Shown: positions 43,926-57,550 of the stretch, piece after piece | Layout: each line of letters opens with the position of its first letter | How positions within the stretch are numbered: position 1 is the stretch's first letter | NCBI GenBank assembly: GCA_032622095.1 | Contig: CP136063.1 | Coordinates: 117,326,723-117,390,722 of the forward strand | Direction: 5' to 3' | Length of the DNA: 64,000 nucleotides | Source of the DNA: Siphonodentalium dalli | Taxonomy: Eukaryota > Mollusca > Scaphopoda > Gadilida > Siphonodentaliidae | Position numbers and translations under genes: made by a program | The notes under the pieces: model-generated | What the model was told of the DNA's origin: nothing | The model's database searches: none | What the model saw: the letters and a program-made list of their open reading frames with translations, nothing else

Positions 43926-46900
43926 GATTTGACGTTATGAGCGCGTGCCACACCCAAATACACAATATAGACACACCGAACCCCTCACCATCACTCCCGG
44001 GGGGGGGGGGGGGGGTACCACAACGAGGGGGTGAAAATGGGGTAAGGACCATTTTCGAGAACGGTAAGGATTTCAACCGATTTGAAAATAGCCGACATCA
44101 GAACTTTCAAATACACACTAGAAACACCCAGACCCCCCATCCATCACCACGGGGTACCACCCGAGGGGGTGAACATGGGGTATGGACCATTTTCGAGAAC
44201 GGTAAGGATTTCGGCCGATTTGACTAGATGGGAGGGTGGCCCGCCACAACCACACCCTGGAAACACCCCGACCCCACCAATCACCACGGAGGTACCAGCC
44301 CCTGGGGGTGAAAATGGGGTATGGACCATTTTCGAGAACGGTAAGGATTTCGACAGATTTGACGGCATGGGTCGGTGGCCCGCCCCAAATACACCCTAGA
44401 AACACACAGACCCCATCCATCACCACGGGGGTACCACCCAAGGGGGTGAACATAGGGTATGGACCAGTATCGACTACGGTTCGGATTTCGACCTATATGA
44501 CGGTATGGGTGGGTGGCCTACCCCAAATACACCATGGAAACACAAGATCCCGCACCCATCACCCCATGGGGTACCACCCGAGGGGGTGAAAATGGGGTAT
44601 GGGCCATTTTCGAGAACGGTAAGGATTTCAACTGATTTGACGGCGTGGGTGAGTGGCCAGCCGCAAATACACCCTAGAAACACACCTACCCCCAACCATC
44701 ATCCCCGGGGTGTACCACCCCAAGGGGGTGAAAATGGAGTAAGGGCAATATTCGAGGACGGTAAGGATTTCGACCGATTTGTCGGCATGCGTGGGTGGCC
44801 CGCCCCAAATACACCCTAGAAATACCCCGATCCCCATCCATCACCCCCGGGGGTACCACCAAGGGGGTGAAAATGTGGTATGGACCATTTTCGAGAATGG
44901 TAAGGATTTCAACCAATTTGACGGCATTGGTGTGTGGCCCACCCCAAATACACCATAGAAACACCCCGATCCCCACCCATCACCCCGGGGGTACCAACCG
45001 AGAAGGTGAAAATGGGGTATGGACCATTTTAGAGAACGGTAAGGATTTCGACCGATTTGACGTTATGGGCGGGTGGCAAACCCCAAATACACAATAGAAA
45101 CATCCCTCACCCCTCACCATCACTCCCGGGGGGTACCACCGAGGGGTGAACATGGGGTATGGACCATTTTCGAGAACGGTAAGGATTTCGACCGATTTGA
45201 CGGCATGGGTGGGTGGCCCGCCCCAAATACACCCTAGAAAAACACCCGAACCCCACCCATCACACAGGGGGGGGGGGGTAACACTCCGAGGGGGTGAGCA
45301 TTGGGTATGGACCATTTTCGAGAACGGTGAGGATTTCGACCGATTTGACGGCATTTTGGGTGGGTGGCCTGACTCAAATAAACCATAGAAAAACCCCACC
45401 CACCCATCACCCGGTGTACCACCCGAGGGGGTGAAAGTGAGGTATCGACCATTTTCGAGAAGGTAAGGATTTCGACCGATTCGACTACATGGGAAGGTGG
45501 CCCACCACAACCACACCATAGAAAACCCCGTCCCCACCAATAACCCAGAGGGGTGAAAATGGGGTATGGACCATTTTCGAGAACGGTAAGAATTTCGACC
45601 GATTTGACGGCATTTGGGTGGGTGGCCCGCCTCAAATACACCATAGAAAAACCCCACCAACCTGTCAGCTGGGGGTACCACCCAAGGGGTGAAAATGAGG
45701 TTTCGACCATTTTCGAGAAGGTAAGGATTTCGACCGATTTGACTAGATGGGAGGGTGGCCCGCCACAACCACACCCAATAAACACCCCGACCCCACCAAA
45801 ATCTCCCCGGAGGTACATGTACCAACCCGAGGGGGTGAAAATGGGGTATGGACCATTTTCGAGAACGGTAAGGATTTCGACCGATTTGACGGAATTTTGG
45901 GTGGGTGGCCCGCCTCAAATAGACCATAGAAAAACCCCAACCACCCATCACCCGGGGATACCACCCCGAAGGGGTAAAAATGAGGTATCGACCATTTTCG
46001 AGAAGGTAAGGATTTCGACCGATTTGAATAGATGGGAAGGTGGCCCGCCACAACCGCACCCTAGAAACATCCCGACCCCACCAATCAACCCGGAGGTACC
46101 AGCCCGAGGGGGTGAAAATGGGGTATGGACCATTTTCGAGATCGGTAAGGATTTCGACCGACTTGACGGTATGAGTGTGTGGCCCGCCACAAACACACCC
46201 TACAAACACCTCGACCCCAATCATCACCCACGGAGGTAGGCTACCACCCGAGGGGGTAAAATGGGGTATGGACTATTTTCGAGAACGGTAAGGATTTCAA
46301 CCAATTTGACGGCATGTGTGGGTGACCCGCCCCAAATAGACCCTAGAAACACACCCGATCCCCACCATCACATCCGGTGGTGCCACCCCGAGGAGATGGA
46401 AAAGGGGTATGGATTATTTTCGAGAAAGGTAAGGACTTCAACCGATTTGACGCCATGGGTGGGTGGCCCACCCCAAATACACAATAGAAACACACGATCC
46501 CCAACCCATCACCCCCGGGGGTACCACCCGAGGGGGTGAAATGGGGGTATGCACCATTTTCGAGAACGGTAAGTATTTCAACCGATTTTACGGCATGGGC
46601 GGCTGGCACACCCAAATACACATTAGTAACACCCCTCAACATCACTCCCGGTGGTACCACCCGAGGTGGGTGAAAATGGGGTATGCACCATTTTCGAGAA
46701 CGGTAAGGATTTCGACCAATTTGATGGCATGGGTGGTGGCCCGCCCCAAATACACCTTGGAAAAACCCCAACCTCACCCATCACCGGGGGGGGGGGGGGG
46801 TAACACTCCGAGGGGGGTGAACATTGGGTATGGACCATTTTCGGGAACGGTAAGGATTTCGACCGATTTGACGGCATTTTGGTGGGAGGCCCGCCTCATA

Positions 46901-47839
46901 TACACCATAGAAAAACCCCACCCACCCATCACCCAGGGGTATCACCCCGAGGGGGTGAAAATGATGTATCGACCATTCGAGAAGGTAAGTATTTCGACCA
47001 ATTTGACGGCATGTGTGGTGGCCCGCCACAACCACACCCTAGAAACACCCCGACCACACCAATCACCCCGGGGGTACCACCCCGAGGGGTGAAAATGGGG
47101 TATGGACCATTTTCCTTGTGGGTGCCCCGCCCCAAATACATCCTAGAAGCACTCAGAACCCCATCAATCACCACGGGGATACCACCCCGAGGGTGTGAAC
47201 ATGGGGTATGGACCATTATCGAGAACGGTAAGGATTTCGACCGATTTGACGGTATGGGTGGGTGGCCCACCACAAATACATCGTAGAAACACCCCGATCC
47301 CCACCCATTACCCCGGGGGTACCACCCCGAGGAGAAGAAAATGGGGTATGGAACATTTTCGAGAAAGGCAAGGACTTCAAGCGATTTGACGGAATGTGTG
47401 GATGGCGCACCCCAAATACACCACCCTAGAAACACACGATCCCCCACCCACCCGAGGGGGTGAAACTGGGGTATGGACCATTTTCGGAAACGGTAAGGAT
47501 TTCGACCGATTTTACGGCATGGGTGGGTGACCCGCCCAAATACACACTAGAAACACCCCGGACCCCCACCCATCACCCCGGGGGTTACCACCGGAGGGGG
47601 TGAAAATGGGATATGGACCATTTTCGAGAACGGTAAGGATTTCGACCGATTTGACGGCATATGGGTGGGTGGCCCGCACCAAATACACCATAGAAACACC
47701 CCACCCATCACCCCCGGGGGTACCACCCGAGGGGTGAAATGGGGTATGGACCATTTCGAGAACGGTAAGGATTTCAACCGATTTTACGGCATGGGCGGGT
47801 GGCACACCCAAATACACATTAGAAACACCCCTCACCCCT
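43926..47839 (-). repeat. ~141-bp satellite array, right arm
   Basis: About 28 monomers, the inverted counterpart of 31852-35893. Monomer order is conserved between arms, including the odd monomer carrying the 22-bp patch, which shows that the arms arose by duplication of a finished array. Confidence 0.93.
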
Positions 47840-50800
47840 TGTCGGGTTTCGTTTCAATGGGGAATCGAATGGTGTGCCCTCTATTGTGGACAATTCTTAA
47901 GTTAAATTGACGCTATTGTATTGTGCAGCCTTGCTTTTGCGGTTATTGATAATTTTAAGTGGGATTTTGTCCCATTATGGGGCACAGAGAGAACTACAGT
48001 TCATTCATTTCTAAACTGGCTACCATATATGCGAGCCAGGATTCAGAAAATCGATCGCGATTTTACGTAAAACGCCGTCACTGCGAATTATTTGAACATT
48101 GCGACACCAAATTATGAGTGGACGTTCATATGGCCACCGGCCATCTTATGTAATCTACCAATCCAAGAAATCTTGCTCGGAAGAACCCGGATTAGGCCGG
48201 ATATCATCGCTATTATTATGATATAGAGAGGAATCAATCGGGTGGCACCCCCCCCCCATTTATGTGAGTGTGGGATGTATCTATGGGTATTTGAGGCGGC
48301 CACCCACCCTCGCCGTCAAATCACCAATCCGAGAAAACCCGTTCAAAAAGGACTTTTTATTCCGATTCCCCACGAATACTAAATTCGAGAAAATCCTCAA
48401 TGTGACAAAAAATGCATCCCATATTTATAGAACCCATCTATAGTCACACGGGGCGATCACAAATGTTACCGATACTTCCGCACATATGTTTACAAATACG
48501 ATATGGCCAAATAACCTCACGATTATCGCTAATATGTTAGTTATTATTTCAATTCCCCACCAAAACTAAATCATAGGTAGCTACCATGTATATGAGTCAA
48601 TTTGGGGAATTTGTCGGGTTTCGTTTCAATGGGGAATCGATTGTTGTGCCCTCTATTGTGGACAATTATTAAGATAAATGGACGCTATTGTATTGTGCAG
48701 CCTTGCTTTTGCAGTTATTGATAATTTTAAGTGGGGTTTTGTCCCATTATGGGCGCACAGAGAGCACTACAGTTCATTCATTTCTAAACTGGCTACCATT
48801 TATAGGAGTCAATCTTACGCGATATTGGGGAATTTGTCGGGTTTCGTTTCAATGCGGAATCGAATGGTGTGCCCTCTATTGTGGACAATTGTTAAGTTAA
48901 ATTGGCGCTATTGTATTGTACAGCGTTGCTTTTGCCGTTATTGAAAGGACCTATTATTCCGATTCCCCACGAATACTAATCCAAGAAAATCCCCAATGTG
49001 ACAAAAAATGCATCCCATATTTATAGAACCCATCTATAGTCACACGGGGCGATCACAAATGTCACCGATACTTCCGCACATATGTTCACAAATACGATAT
49101 GGCCAAATAACCTCACGATTAGAGCTAATATGTGAGTTATTATTTCAATTCCCCACCAAAACTAAACTCTATGTAGCTACCATATATAGGAGTCAATCTT
49201 ACGCGATATTGGGGAATTTGTCGGGTTTCATTTCAATGGGGAATCTATTATTGTGCACTCTGTTGTGGACAATTATTAAGTTAAATGGACGCTATTGTAT
49301 TGTGCGGCCTTGCTTTTGCAGTTATTGATAATTTTAAGTGGGATTTTGTCCCATTATGGGCGCACAGAGAGTACTACAGTTCAATCATTTCTAACCTGGC
49401 TACCATATATGCGAGCCAGGATTCAGCAAAACCGATCGCGATTTTACGTAAAACGCTGTCACTGCGAATTCTTTGGACATTGCGACACCAAATTATGAGT
49501 GGACGTTCATATGGCCACCGTCCACCTTATGGGATCGACCGATCCAAGAAATCCAGCTCGAAAAAGCCCGGATCAGGCCGGATCAGCGTCGCTCGCTCCG
49601 GGCATTGGGGAATATCTTTGAACCCGCAATATTTGAGTTCTCAATTTTTTCCCCATCTTGGGTCCTAATATTTTTTTCAGGAATGACATCGTAATGTCTG
49701 GAAACGCGTTTTAAACTTTTTTTTTTTAACGGCGGATCGGATCTTAGGATCCGGAAAACAGAATTCCCCGATTTTCGTGATTTTCGGATTCGAAAAAAAC
49801 CGGGAAGGCGCCGTTTGCCGGAAAATCGGCCTATCATCCCGGAAAGAGCTATCGAAACTCTTTCGAATGACGCTTTGACCCGAATTTATAGGATCCGTTG
49901 GATATCCTCTATATTTAATATGTCTTTGAAATGTATCTTAAACTCGTGTTCCATACGTCAATGACAACAAACTTGCATAAAGAACGCAAACAATCGAACA
50001 CCCACCGCCTCTTTCACTTCCGTCGACATTATATGTAGAATGGTATGTAATTAGTTTTTAAATTTGGTTACACGTTTGTTCCTAGAAGTGCAGTGTTATT
50101 TCTGTTCCATATTTACAAACTCATGCGGAACGTATGCTCCATGCGTACCTTGTTGACGTCAAGTGACGGGCATGACGTTCGCCTCAACAAGAAACCGAAA
50201 ATATAAAATAAAAGCATCATCACACATGACAAATCAGGACGGGTATTTGCTTTAAATAAACATTGTGAGCGTGTATTTGTTTAATATATGGATTATAAGA
50301 CTAATGAGTTGTAAACCCAGAACGATACTGAGATAATTGCGTTGCTGATATATATATACGGCATTTGTGCCATTGCGGAAGGATAGAGCTCGAGAATGTG
50401 CCTCTCGTTCTATCCTTCCACTCTAACCCTCGTGCCGTATCAACAATCCTATTAAACACACTCATGTCGTTATATGGGTATATTGTATCTCACGTGACTT
50501 TGTTATTGAAATCAAGCTTTCCGATTGGTTGGCTACTCGACTCTATTAGTCGTAGTTGTATACTACGCCTTCAAGTATCTCCCATCGTGCACTATGCATA
50601 TGTAGTTTTGACTACTAAAAATAGTAACGAACACTACATCAAACTTTGTTCTGAAACTACTTGTTATTTCGCCGCTGATCCAAATTAAAGCTTCAGTAAG
50701 GCGAACATCAATTGTCTGAACTTAGTAAAAGTTGAAAATAGTAGTTTCCTACTGCTAAATCAAAATTACAAAGGTTTTCTCTGGAGTCCCGTTGCGTTTC

Positions 50801-51249
50801 CTAAGTTCGCGATACCACATTCCTATACTAAAACGTGTGATCGGTTGCCGTATCCGAACAACTAATAAAATGAACCGAGAATACAATTTGCCGATTACAG
50901 CTTGTTTTAGCTGTCTCTTGTAAATAAATAATACCCCTATGCTGTATACTAAGCGTTGAAAAAACACGCTACTGCAGATTTTCATGGCCCAATAACACCA
51001 ATCATACGTTCATGTTTCCGGAGTTGGGTACACTTTTTTTTGTAGCCGTAAATTCTTTGCTTCCGATCAGAGTCACGTGACCGCTCGGTTCGAAAATAAT
51101 AAATAATTTCGCGGCTCAATTATTCTGATAGTTCCGTGTACAAGAGCGACTTATACTAATAAATGACCAAATTTAATACATTCTTCGTTCGTCCGGGCAC
51201 CAATTAAGAGTGGGTAAGTGTTTGAAATGTGTTGACATTGGTCTAAATG

Positions 51250-51680
51250 TTCTTGAGTTTGGTCAAACAACAAACAGGCAGGCAAAGTCTAAAAAAAAAC
51301 AGGAAAAAAAATTTGAAAAAAAAAAAAAATTACAACAAAAAAATTAATTTTAAAAAACAAACAAACCTGAACAAAGGGGAATTTAAAAAAAAAAAAAAAT
51401 TTTAAACAGGAAAACAAACATGAAAAATAAACAAACAATAAATAAACATTTACCACAAATAAAAATAATAAAAAAAACAACAAAAAATAATTAAAAAAAA
51501 CAACAAACAGGCAGCCAAAGTTTTTAAAAAAACAGGAAAACAAACATTGAAAGAAAAAAAAAATTACAAAGAATTAATTAAAAAACAACAAACAAACAAA
51601 CCTGAACAAAGACGAATTTAAAAACAAATTTATTTTTTTTACCTATTATTTGTTTTTCTTTTTAAAAAAATGGTGTTTGC
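51250..51680 (-). repeat. A-rich low-complexity tract in right arm
   Basis: Mirror of the T-rich tract at 28010-28440 in the left arm. Confidence 0.8.
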
Positions 51681-51860
51681 CCACTGGTTTGCCTTTAATT
51701 TCTGCATTTGTTCGATACAATATAATAATTAGAGCATGACTTGTCGTGAAATACGCCGATATAGTGCATAGTGCGGTTGTGTAGTTCACTCCGCTTCGCG
51801 TCGTGAACTACACAACCTCACTATGCACTATAAAACATAGGTGACTAACGACGACCCGCA

Positions 51861-53819
51861 TTGAACGTTGTGGACAGCCGCTGTACTTGCTGTAAAATGG
51901 AAGAATACGAAACAGTCAATATCGAAGACCGGGAGTACTCTGTTCTATCTGGACATGTAAACTCACAACCACTCTCGACATGCTCAACGCAACCCAGGCC
52001 CGTGCAGCAGGGACAAAACATGAGTGTTCTTGACTACTTCTCGGAAAATCGCTCACCTGACCTCAGTCTAATTTTCATTCAACCAAAAGACAGTTCATCG
52101 CAGGTCTGCTGCAAGCTGTTCCCGACGACAGCGAACTGTGGAATATCAGGAATAAGATGTTCATAGATGCTCAGAATAATTCTGAAGATCTTCAGCATTA
52201 TAGCTTAAAAGGTCGCATCCAAAGGGACCCCGATCTGGGAGGAATCCCCGTGAGCACCCGCCTAGTGAGAGACATATACAACATTGTGCAGATTAATAAA
52301 GGAGGCACATTCGACGATATCAAAGATTGTGTTACTAAGCACAAACTATCACAGTCACAATCTGATCGTCGACCAGATGTTAGCACACCAAGATGCCCAT
52401 GTGACTCTATGTTTATTCAAGACAAAATCTCAGAAGTACTTGCTGATGTCACTCTGCTCAAAGTCAACACTACGACTTCTTCTAATGCAATACAGATGGA
52501 ACTGAAGTCCATATCTAAAAAACAATTGGAAATTTGCAATCGCCTTGATGACTTTGAGAAAAGCAATGTCAAGTTGGAAATAAAATGTGCATCAAACGCT
52601 TCGTCGATCGGCGCTATTAATGGAAAGTGTACCTCTTTGGAGCAGACTATAAACAGAATAACTGATGACAAATATAGTGGTGTAGTTAGTTTGAAAAATC
52701 GAATTAAGTTTGTTGAAAACGATGTAGCTGAACAAACAAAAAAGTACGATGACTTCACCCAGAAGTTGGAATCCCAGGAGAAAGAATTCGTAAGCACATT
52801 TGCTAAGTCTGAGACTGTAATGAGAAAAATCAACAATGTAAAACAAGCTGTGAAAGAATCTTCCAATTCCATAGACCAGATCGTTGAAAATATCGAGCGC
52901 AAGTTCAGTACAATGTTTGAGTTCTTTGCCCGTGATATAACAGAAAAGTTCAACCAGATGTGTTCAGTTGTGGAACAACACCTCCCGCCTAGCACACCTC
53001 CGTCCTCTGTTCTTGAGCCTTTCCCACGGGATCACCACCTGTCACACCCTTTCACACAGGAAGCAAAGGCGATTATCGTCATCTACTCCGATGAAACTGA
53101 AACTTCCCAATCGAAAAGCATCACAACCTCCAAGTGCTTCACCGATAGATTCAGCAGATGCAATTGGCGATGTTCAGAGTGCTAAATCACCCGTGCTGTT
53201 TCAACAGACTAACGATCATAGACAAAATAATTCTCATGTGAAGCAAAATATAAATGTAGTCAATCGCGGTGCTGCTAATATGGCCTGTTCTGGCAGTGAC
53301 GGGAGAAGTCCTGCTAATCCGAGCAATCTCGATGTGAATAGTATATCATATGTAAACTATAACTCTGAAGACCTCTCACGTACTAAGTCGATTGACCCCA
53401 CTCCACAAGCGAGCACACCACAAAAGTTATCACATGTTAGCAAGCCTGCTAGTAAACCTGTCTCGCACGATGCCAGTACCAACCTTCGCACAACACAGTT
53501 GGATCGCGACAACGAACCATCTGGTTTCGTCGGTGTTCCTTACAACACACACAAACGCACGCAGAAATTATTCGTTCGCGGTATCTCGTTAAAATCAACG
53601 GAATCTGACATCTGGGAATATTTCGAACAGAGTGGTATAAAACCGACTTTCGTGCGACTGTTGTGGAGTTCTTGCAGAGATACACAATCAGCACGCATCC
53701 ATATCCATGTGACTGATATGGATGCTCTCTATCGGGATGACTTTTGGCCTCCAGGGATACATTTTAGGCTCTGGAATAAAGACCCACCGAAACGTACAGA
53801 ACACTACAATGATGAGTAA
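51861..53819 (+). pseudogene. LINE ORF1: coiled coil and RRM-like nucleic-acid-binding protein
   Basis: Coding runs in three pieces: 51897 to about 52070, then about 52070-53080, then to TAA 53817-53819, joined by two frameshifts. The middle piece is rich in K/E/Q/L heptad-like stretches (LKNRIKFVENDVAEQTKKYD), suggesting a coiled coil for trimerisation. The final ~75 residues (KLFVRGISLKSTESDIWEYF, HIHVTDMDALY) resemble an RRM fold, as in other LINE ORF1 proteins that coat element RNA. ORF1 ends in ATGATGAGTAA, so ORF2 can start within its last codons. Confidence 0.75.
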
Positions 53820-56800
53820 ACTTAATCTCATTACATGGAACGCTACTGGTGTTAAATCCAATTGTCTTTATTTGTCGTCACTACTGAACTCTCTAGAGTA
53901 CGATATTATTGGTATATCCGAACATTGGCTAAATGAAGAAAACCTGCCATTTCTGCATTCTCTACACGAGTCATACACTGCTTTATGCAAAGCTGGACGT
54001 ATTATAACCACGAGTTCAGGTGGCTCCTTCACTCCCGATGGTGTCGCTCTTCTCATGAACGAACGAATCGCAAAACAATGTGTTGCTATCAATATCCCAA
54101 ATGATCGATGCGTTGGTATCCAGATCAAATTGAGCACGAATGTGATCTTGACTATACTACAAACATACTTGCCGAGTACAAACCACAGTGACGATCATTT
54201 CAAAAATTGCCTCGAAGACGTCTCTGATTTTATATCGTTATTCTCAACATATGGACATGTGATCACTATGGGTGATCTAAATGTGCATATGTGCCGTACC
54301 CACGAGCAGCATGTGCCGACAGGACACGCTGACAGAATGTCTTTTATAACAGATTTCATGCACCGGGAGAATTTGGTCTCTGTCACAACTTCCATATCGT
54401 GCGCGGGACCTCCGTTCACGCTCTACCCGGCGTCTGTTGTGGCTTCGCCAAGTCGCATTGATCACATCTTACTACCACTTGAATTAAACGACCTCGCAAC
54501 ACGTCGTGCCATTCTCGGTGACAGCGAACAGAACACGTCTAACCATTTGCCTGTGACCTGCTGTATTGACATTCCACCCGATTTATCTAGTGTATTGTCA
54601 CCTTTTAACAGGCTTTCTTTCAACTGGGATAGGATGGATATACCCCTCTATCAACTGTCTCTGGATAACTACCTCTCCGACATTATGAACATCGTTATCG
54701 TGTCTAAACACGAACTTGACTCGCTGTGCACCGAAATTGTCAGTGGTATCATATATGCTTCTGTTGTAGCTAGTGGTTCAAAAACACGTCATAAATCAGC
54801 AAAACATTTCTGGAATGAGGAATTGCGATCGCTACACCGTTCTCTAAAGGAAAAGCGGAATATATAGTTCGCCGAAGGTAGTCCGCACGCGTGTGACGTG
54901 CAGTCGTACATGGAGTACAAAGCTACGAAGCGACTATTTAGACAGTCATTGCGTACTACACTTCGCCACAGCGAACAGCAGGTGTACGAACAACTCGAGC
55001 TTCACGCAAAGACTAATGATGTCCAGTTTTGGAAAACTATCAACTCGAAGGATCAAGTTTCGCAATCAAAAGGTCTTTGTTCTGTTATGACATTCGGTGA
55101 TAAAACTCTTCGCATTCCAGCTGATATCATGTCAGCCTGGAGGTCTTATTTCGAAAGTCTGTACAAACCTGGTATCCACGCTGATCCGGAATTCGAGGAA
55201 TCCATACGGATGCGACTATCGTCAATTTTCCAAGAATCACATACAGATTTTGCAGACACTACTTTCTGTGAACCAATTACTGTTTCTGAACTGATAGATG
55301 TCATGAAAAATCTCAAACGTGGGAAATCTAGTGGTATTGACAATGTAGTGAACGAACATCTCTTACATGGAAGTGACTCCTTCAAATCATTATTGTGTCG
55401 ACTTTACAATAGTATCTTGGACTTGGAATGGATACCACCTTCCTTAAAAATTGGCATCATTGTTCCATTATTCAAGGGGTCTCCGAAACCTATAAATGTT
55501 CCAGACAGTTACCGTGCTATCACACTCATGTCGGTGATCTATAAGACATTCGAAAGCATTATGTTAGACAGATTTCTAAATGATGGGAATTTTTCCAGAT
55601 TTCCAAACGAGCTTCAGAACGGCTTTCAGAAAGGAGTGAACTGTTTGGTGACCTCGTTTGCCCTCCAGGAGGCAGTTTCCTATGCGGGCGACTTAGATTC
55701 AAGAGCATTTGTATGTTTTTTGGACTCTGCGAAGGCATTTGATCGTGTGTGGCACGAAGGCCTTCTTGTAAAACTATACGATCTAGGCTTAAAAGGTAAA
55801 GTTCTGCGTGTAGTGGCAAACATGCACAGGAATTGCACCAGTCGTGTAATGTATAGCGGTTCGCTCTCAGAGCCATTGGACATCTTACAAGGAACAAGAC
55901 ATGGGCAGTAACGTCCCCTTTCTTCTATCTGGTATTCATAAATGAACTACTGAACTCTCTCTGCGATTCTGAACACGGTTTACATATAGGAAATACCTCT
56001 TGTGCGGCACCTTCGGCTGCTGATGATATTGCTCTCATTTCATTGTCCAAATCCGGTCTTGAGTGCCTGATTGACATTTGCTATAAATACAGTCAGCGAT
56101 GGCGTTTCGAATTTTCAAATACAAAGAGCGTCGTCGTTGTCTTCAATGAGACAAAGCACCAACATTCTGCAAGCAACAGGAGGTGGCTTCTTGGTAACAG
56201 TCCACTAATTGAATCGACGGAATGTGTTCATCTCGGTATTAAACAGTGCAAATTTCAGTGCGTGCCCATCCGTTGTTCCCTGTTATCTGAAAAGCTGAGG
56301 AAATCTTATTTCAGTTTGGCTGGCAAAAGTTTATTCAAAATGTGCACACCAATAACGATGACAAGTCTGCTACAATCAGTAGCACTACCCAAAGCCCTAT
56401 ATGGGTGTGAATTGATGGAACTGCCGAACAGAACTGCCATGTACACAATGGAGAAGTCTTACCGAGTGTGCGTGAAACACATCCAGTCTCTCCCATCGCG
56501 TACTTCTACGTGCATTTCCCTGAGCTTGCTTGGACTTCTGCCTCTCGAGAGACAAATTCACATCAAGAAACTTTCGTTGTTATGTACACTGATTTATTTA
56601 CCACAGGATCGCCAGGTTCCCCTCAGAATATTTCTTCAGAAGTTCTTCCAATTCACTCTCTTCGCTCGCCGGACAACAGGGTTTGTTCCAGATATAATTG
56701 AACTGCTACAACTGTATGGTCTACGAACTCATCTGGACTCATTCGTGGAAACTGGTAACTTCCCATCTAAGTGTTCGTGGAAACGTCTAATTCAGCTATC

Positions 56801-57303
56801 AGTTTGGGAAAGTTACGAGAGAGATTGGCTAGCTTCCGTTTCCGGAGACACAAAACTGAAAACATTCCAGACGATACACTCAAATCCATCAGCAAGCTGG
56901 AATATATGGGTATTACTCAGAAAATTCCCTCATTATGGTGAAAAGTTGAAAAATCTCGGACTCCTTTTGAACAAAACGACATACAAAAACAACCTTGTGT
57001 GTTTACGCTTGTCAGAGGTGCTATGACAATGAACTTCTGCATGTGTTGCGCTACTGCACTTCCGATCACATCACTTGCATGAGGAATGGTTATTTCGACC
57101 ACATACTTAACCACTATGGAATAGCAACGTACTTATATCTTGACACAATCAGTGACTCTACACTATGTGCTTTTCTTCTTGGGTCAGAGGTCGTTAACCC
57201 TCCCGACGAAGTATTGCATCAAATGGAGGATATTATTCTCGACTCATCAACTTACCTGCTCACCATGTGTCGTTTTATTCGTGGGAACTCAATTTCATAT
57301 TAG
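53809..57303 (+). pseudogene. LINE ORF2: APE endonuclease, reverse transcriptase, zinc knuckle
   Basis: ATG 53809 overlaps the ORF1 end by 11 bases. The endonuclease has LITWNATG, GISEHWL, ITMGDLNVHM, SRIDHILLP and SNHLPVTC, the usual catalytic Asn, Glu, Asp/Asn and His set. RT follows with SSGIDNVVNEHL, YRAITLMSVIYKTFES, motif A CFLDSAKAFDRVW, motif B LQGTRHG and motif C AADDIALIS at 56016-56042. The C-terminus has CQRCYDNELLHVLRYC. Breaks are a TAG at 54865-54867 and single-base shifts near 55905 and 57010. The protein would nick target DNA and copy element RNA; this copy cannot. Confidence 0.87.
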
Positions 57304-57550
57304 TGTAGATAGTATAATATATTGTCATAAATACTCGCCATATTATCGAATAGCACTCGCATATCATAACTGCTACATTATAGACATGCACTCTCGATCA
57401 CACGCATATGGCTACATTAAAACCATATACCGCAGCTCTGTGTTGGTGTGTTGTCAACGACGTTGTTATAACCATGTACATGTATATATATTATATTTTC
57501 ACCTTTCTGTATATAATCTTCTCCACATAGGAGGCATACAATAAATATAT

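Larger units (their letters stand above)
43926..51832 (-). repeat. Right arm of the inverted duplication
   Basis: Reverse complement of 27856-35893, 7907 bp against 8038. It lacks one ~141-bp satellite monomer present at about 32420-32560 on the left and has longer G runs (for example 44000-44014 and 46784-46799). Its outer edge falls inside the hairpin; its partner LINE begins at 51833. Confidence 0.95.
51833..57548 (+). mobile_element. Near full-length degenerate LINE (family B)
   Basis: Two overlapping ORFs in the usual order, with APE endonuclease, RT and C-terminal knuckle, and a 3' UTR ending CAATAAATATATA before repeat R2. Clade assignment (CR1/Jockey-like) is uncertain. Five lesions are visible: frameshifts near 52070, 53080, 55905 and 57010 and a TAG at 54865-54867. 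The 5' end abuts the hairpin of the inverted arm. Confidence 0.88.

Noticed and set aside
51289-51543. Phenylalanine/valine-rich 84-codon frame
   Set aside because: Translation of the A/T-rich low-complexity tract in the right arm.
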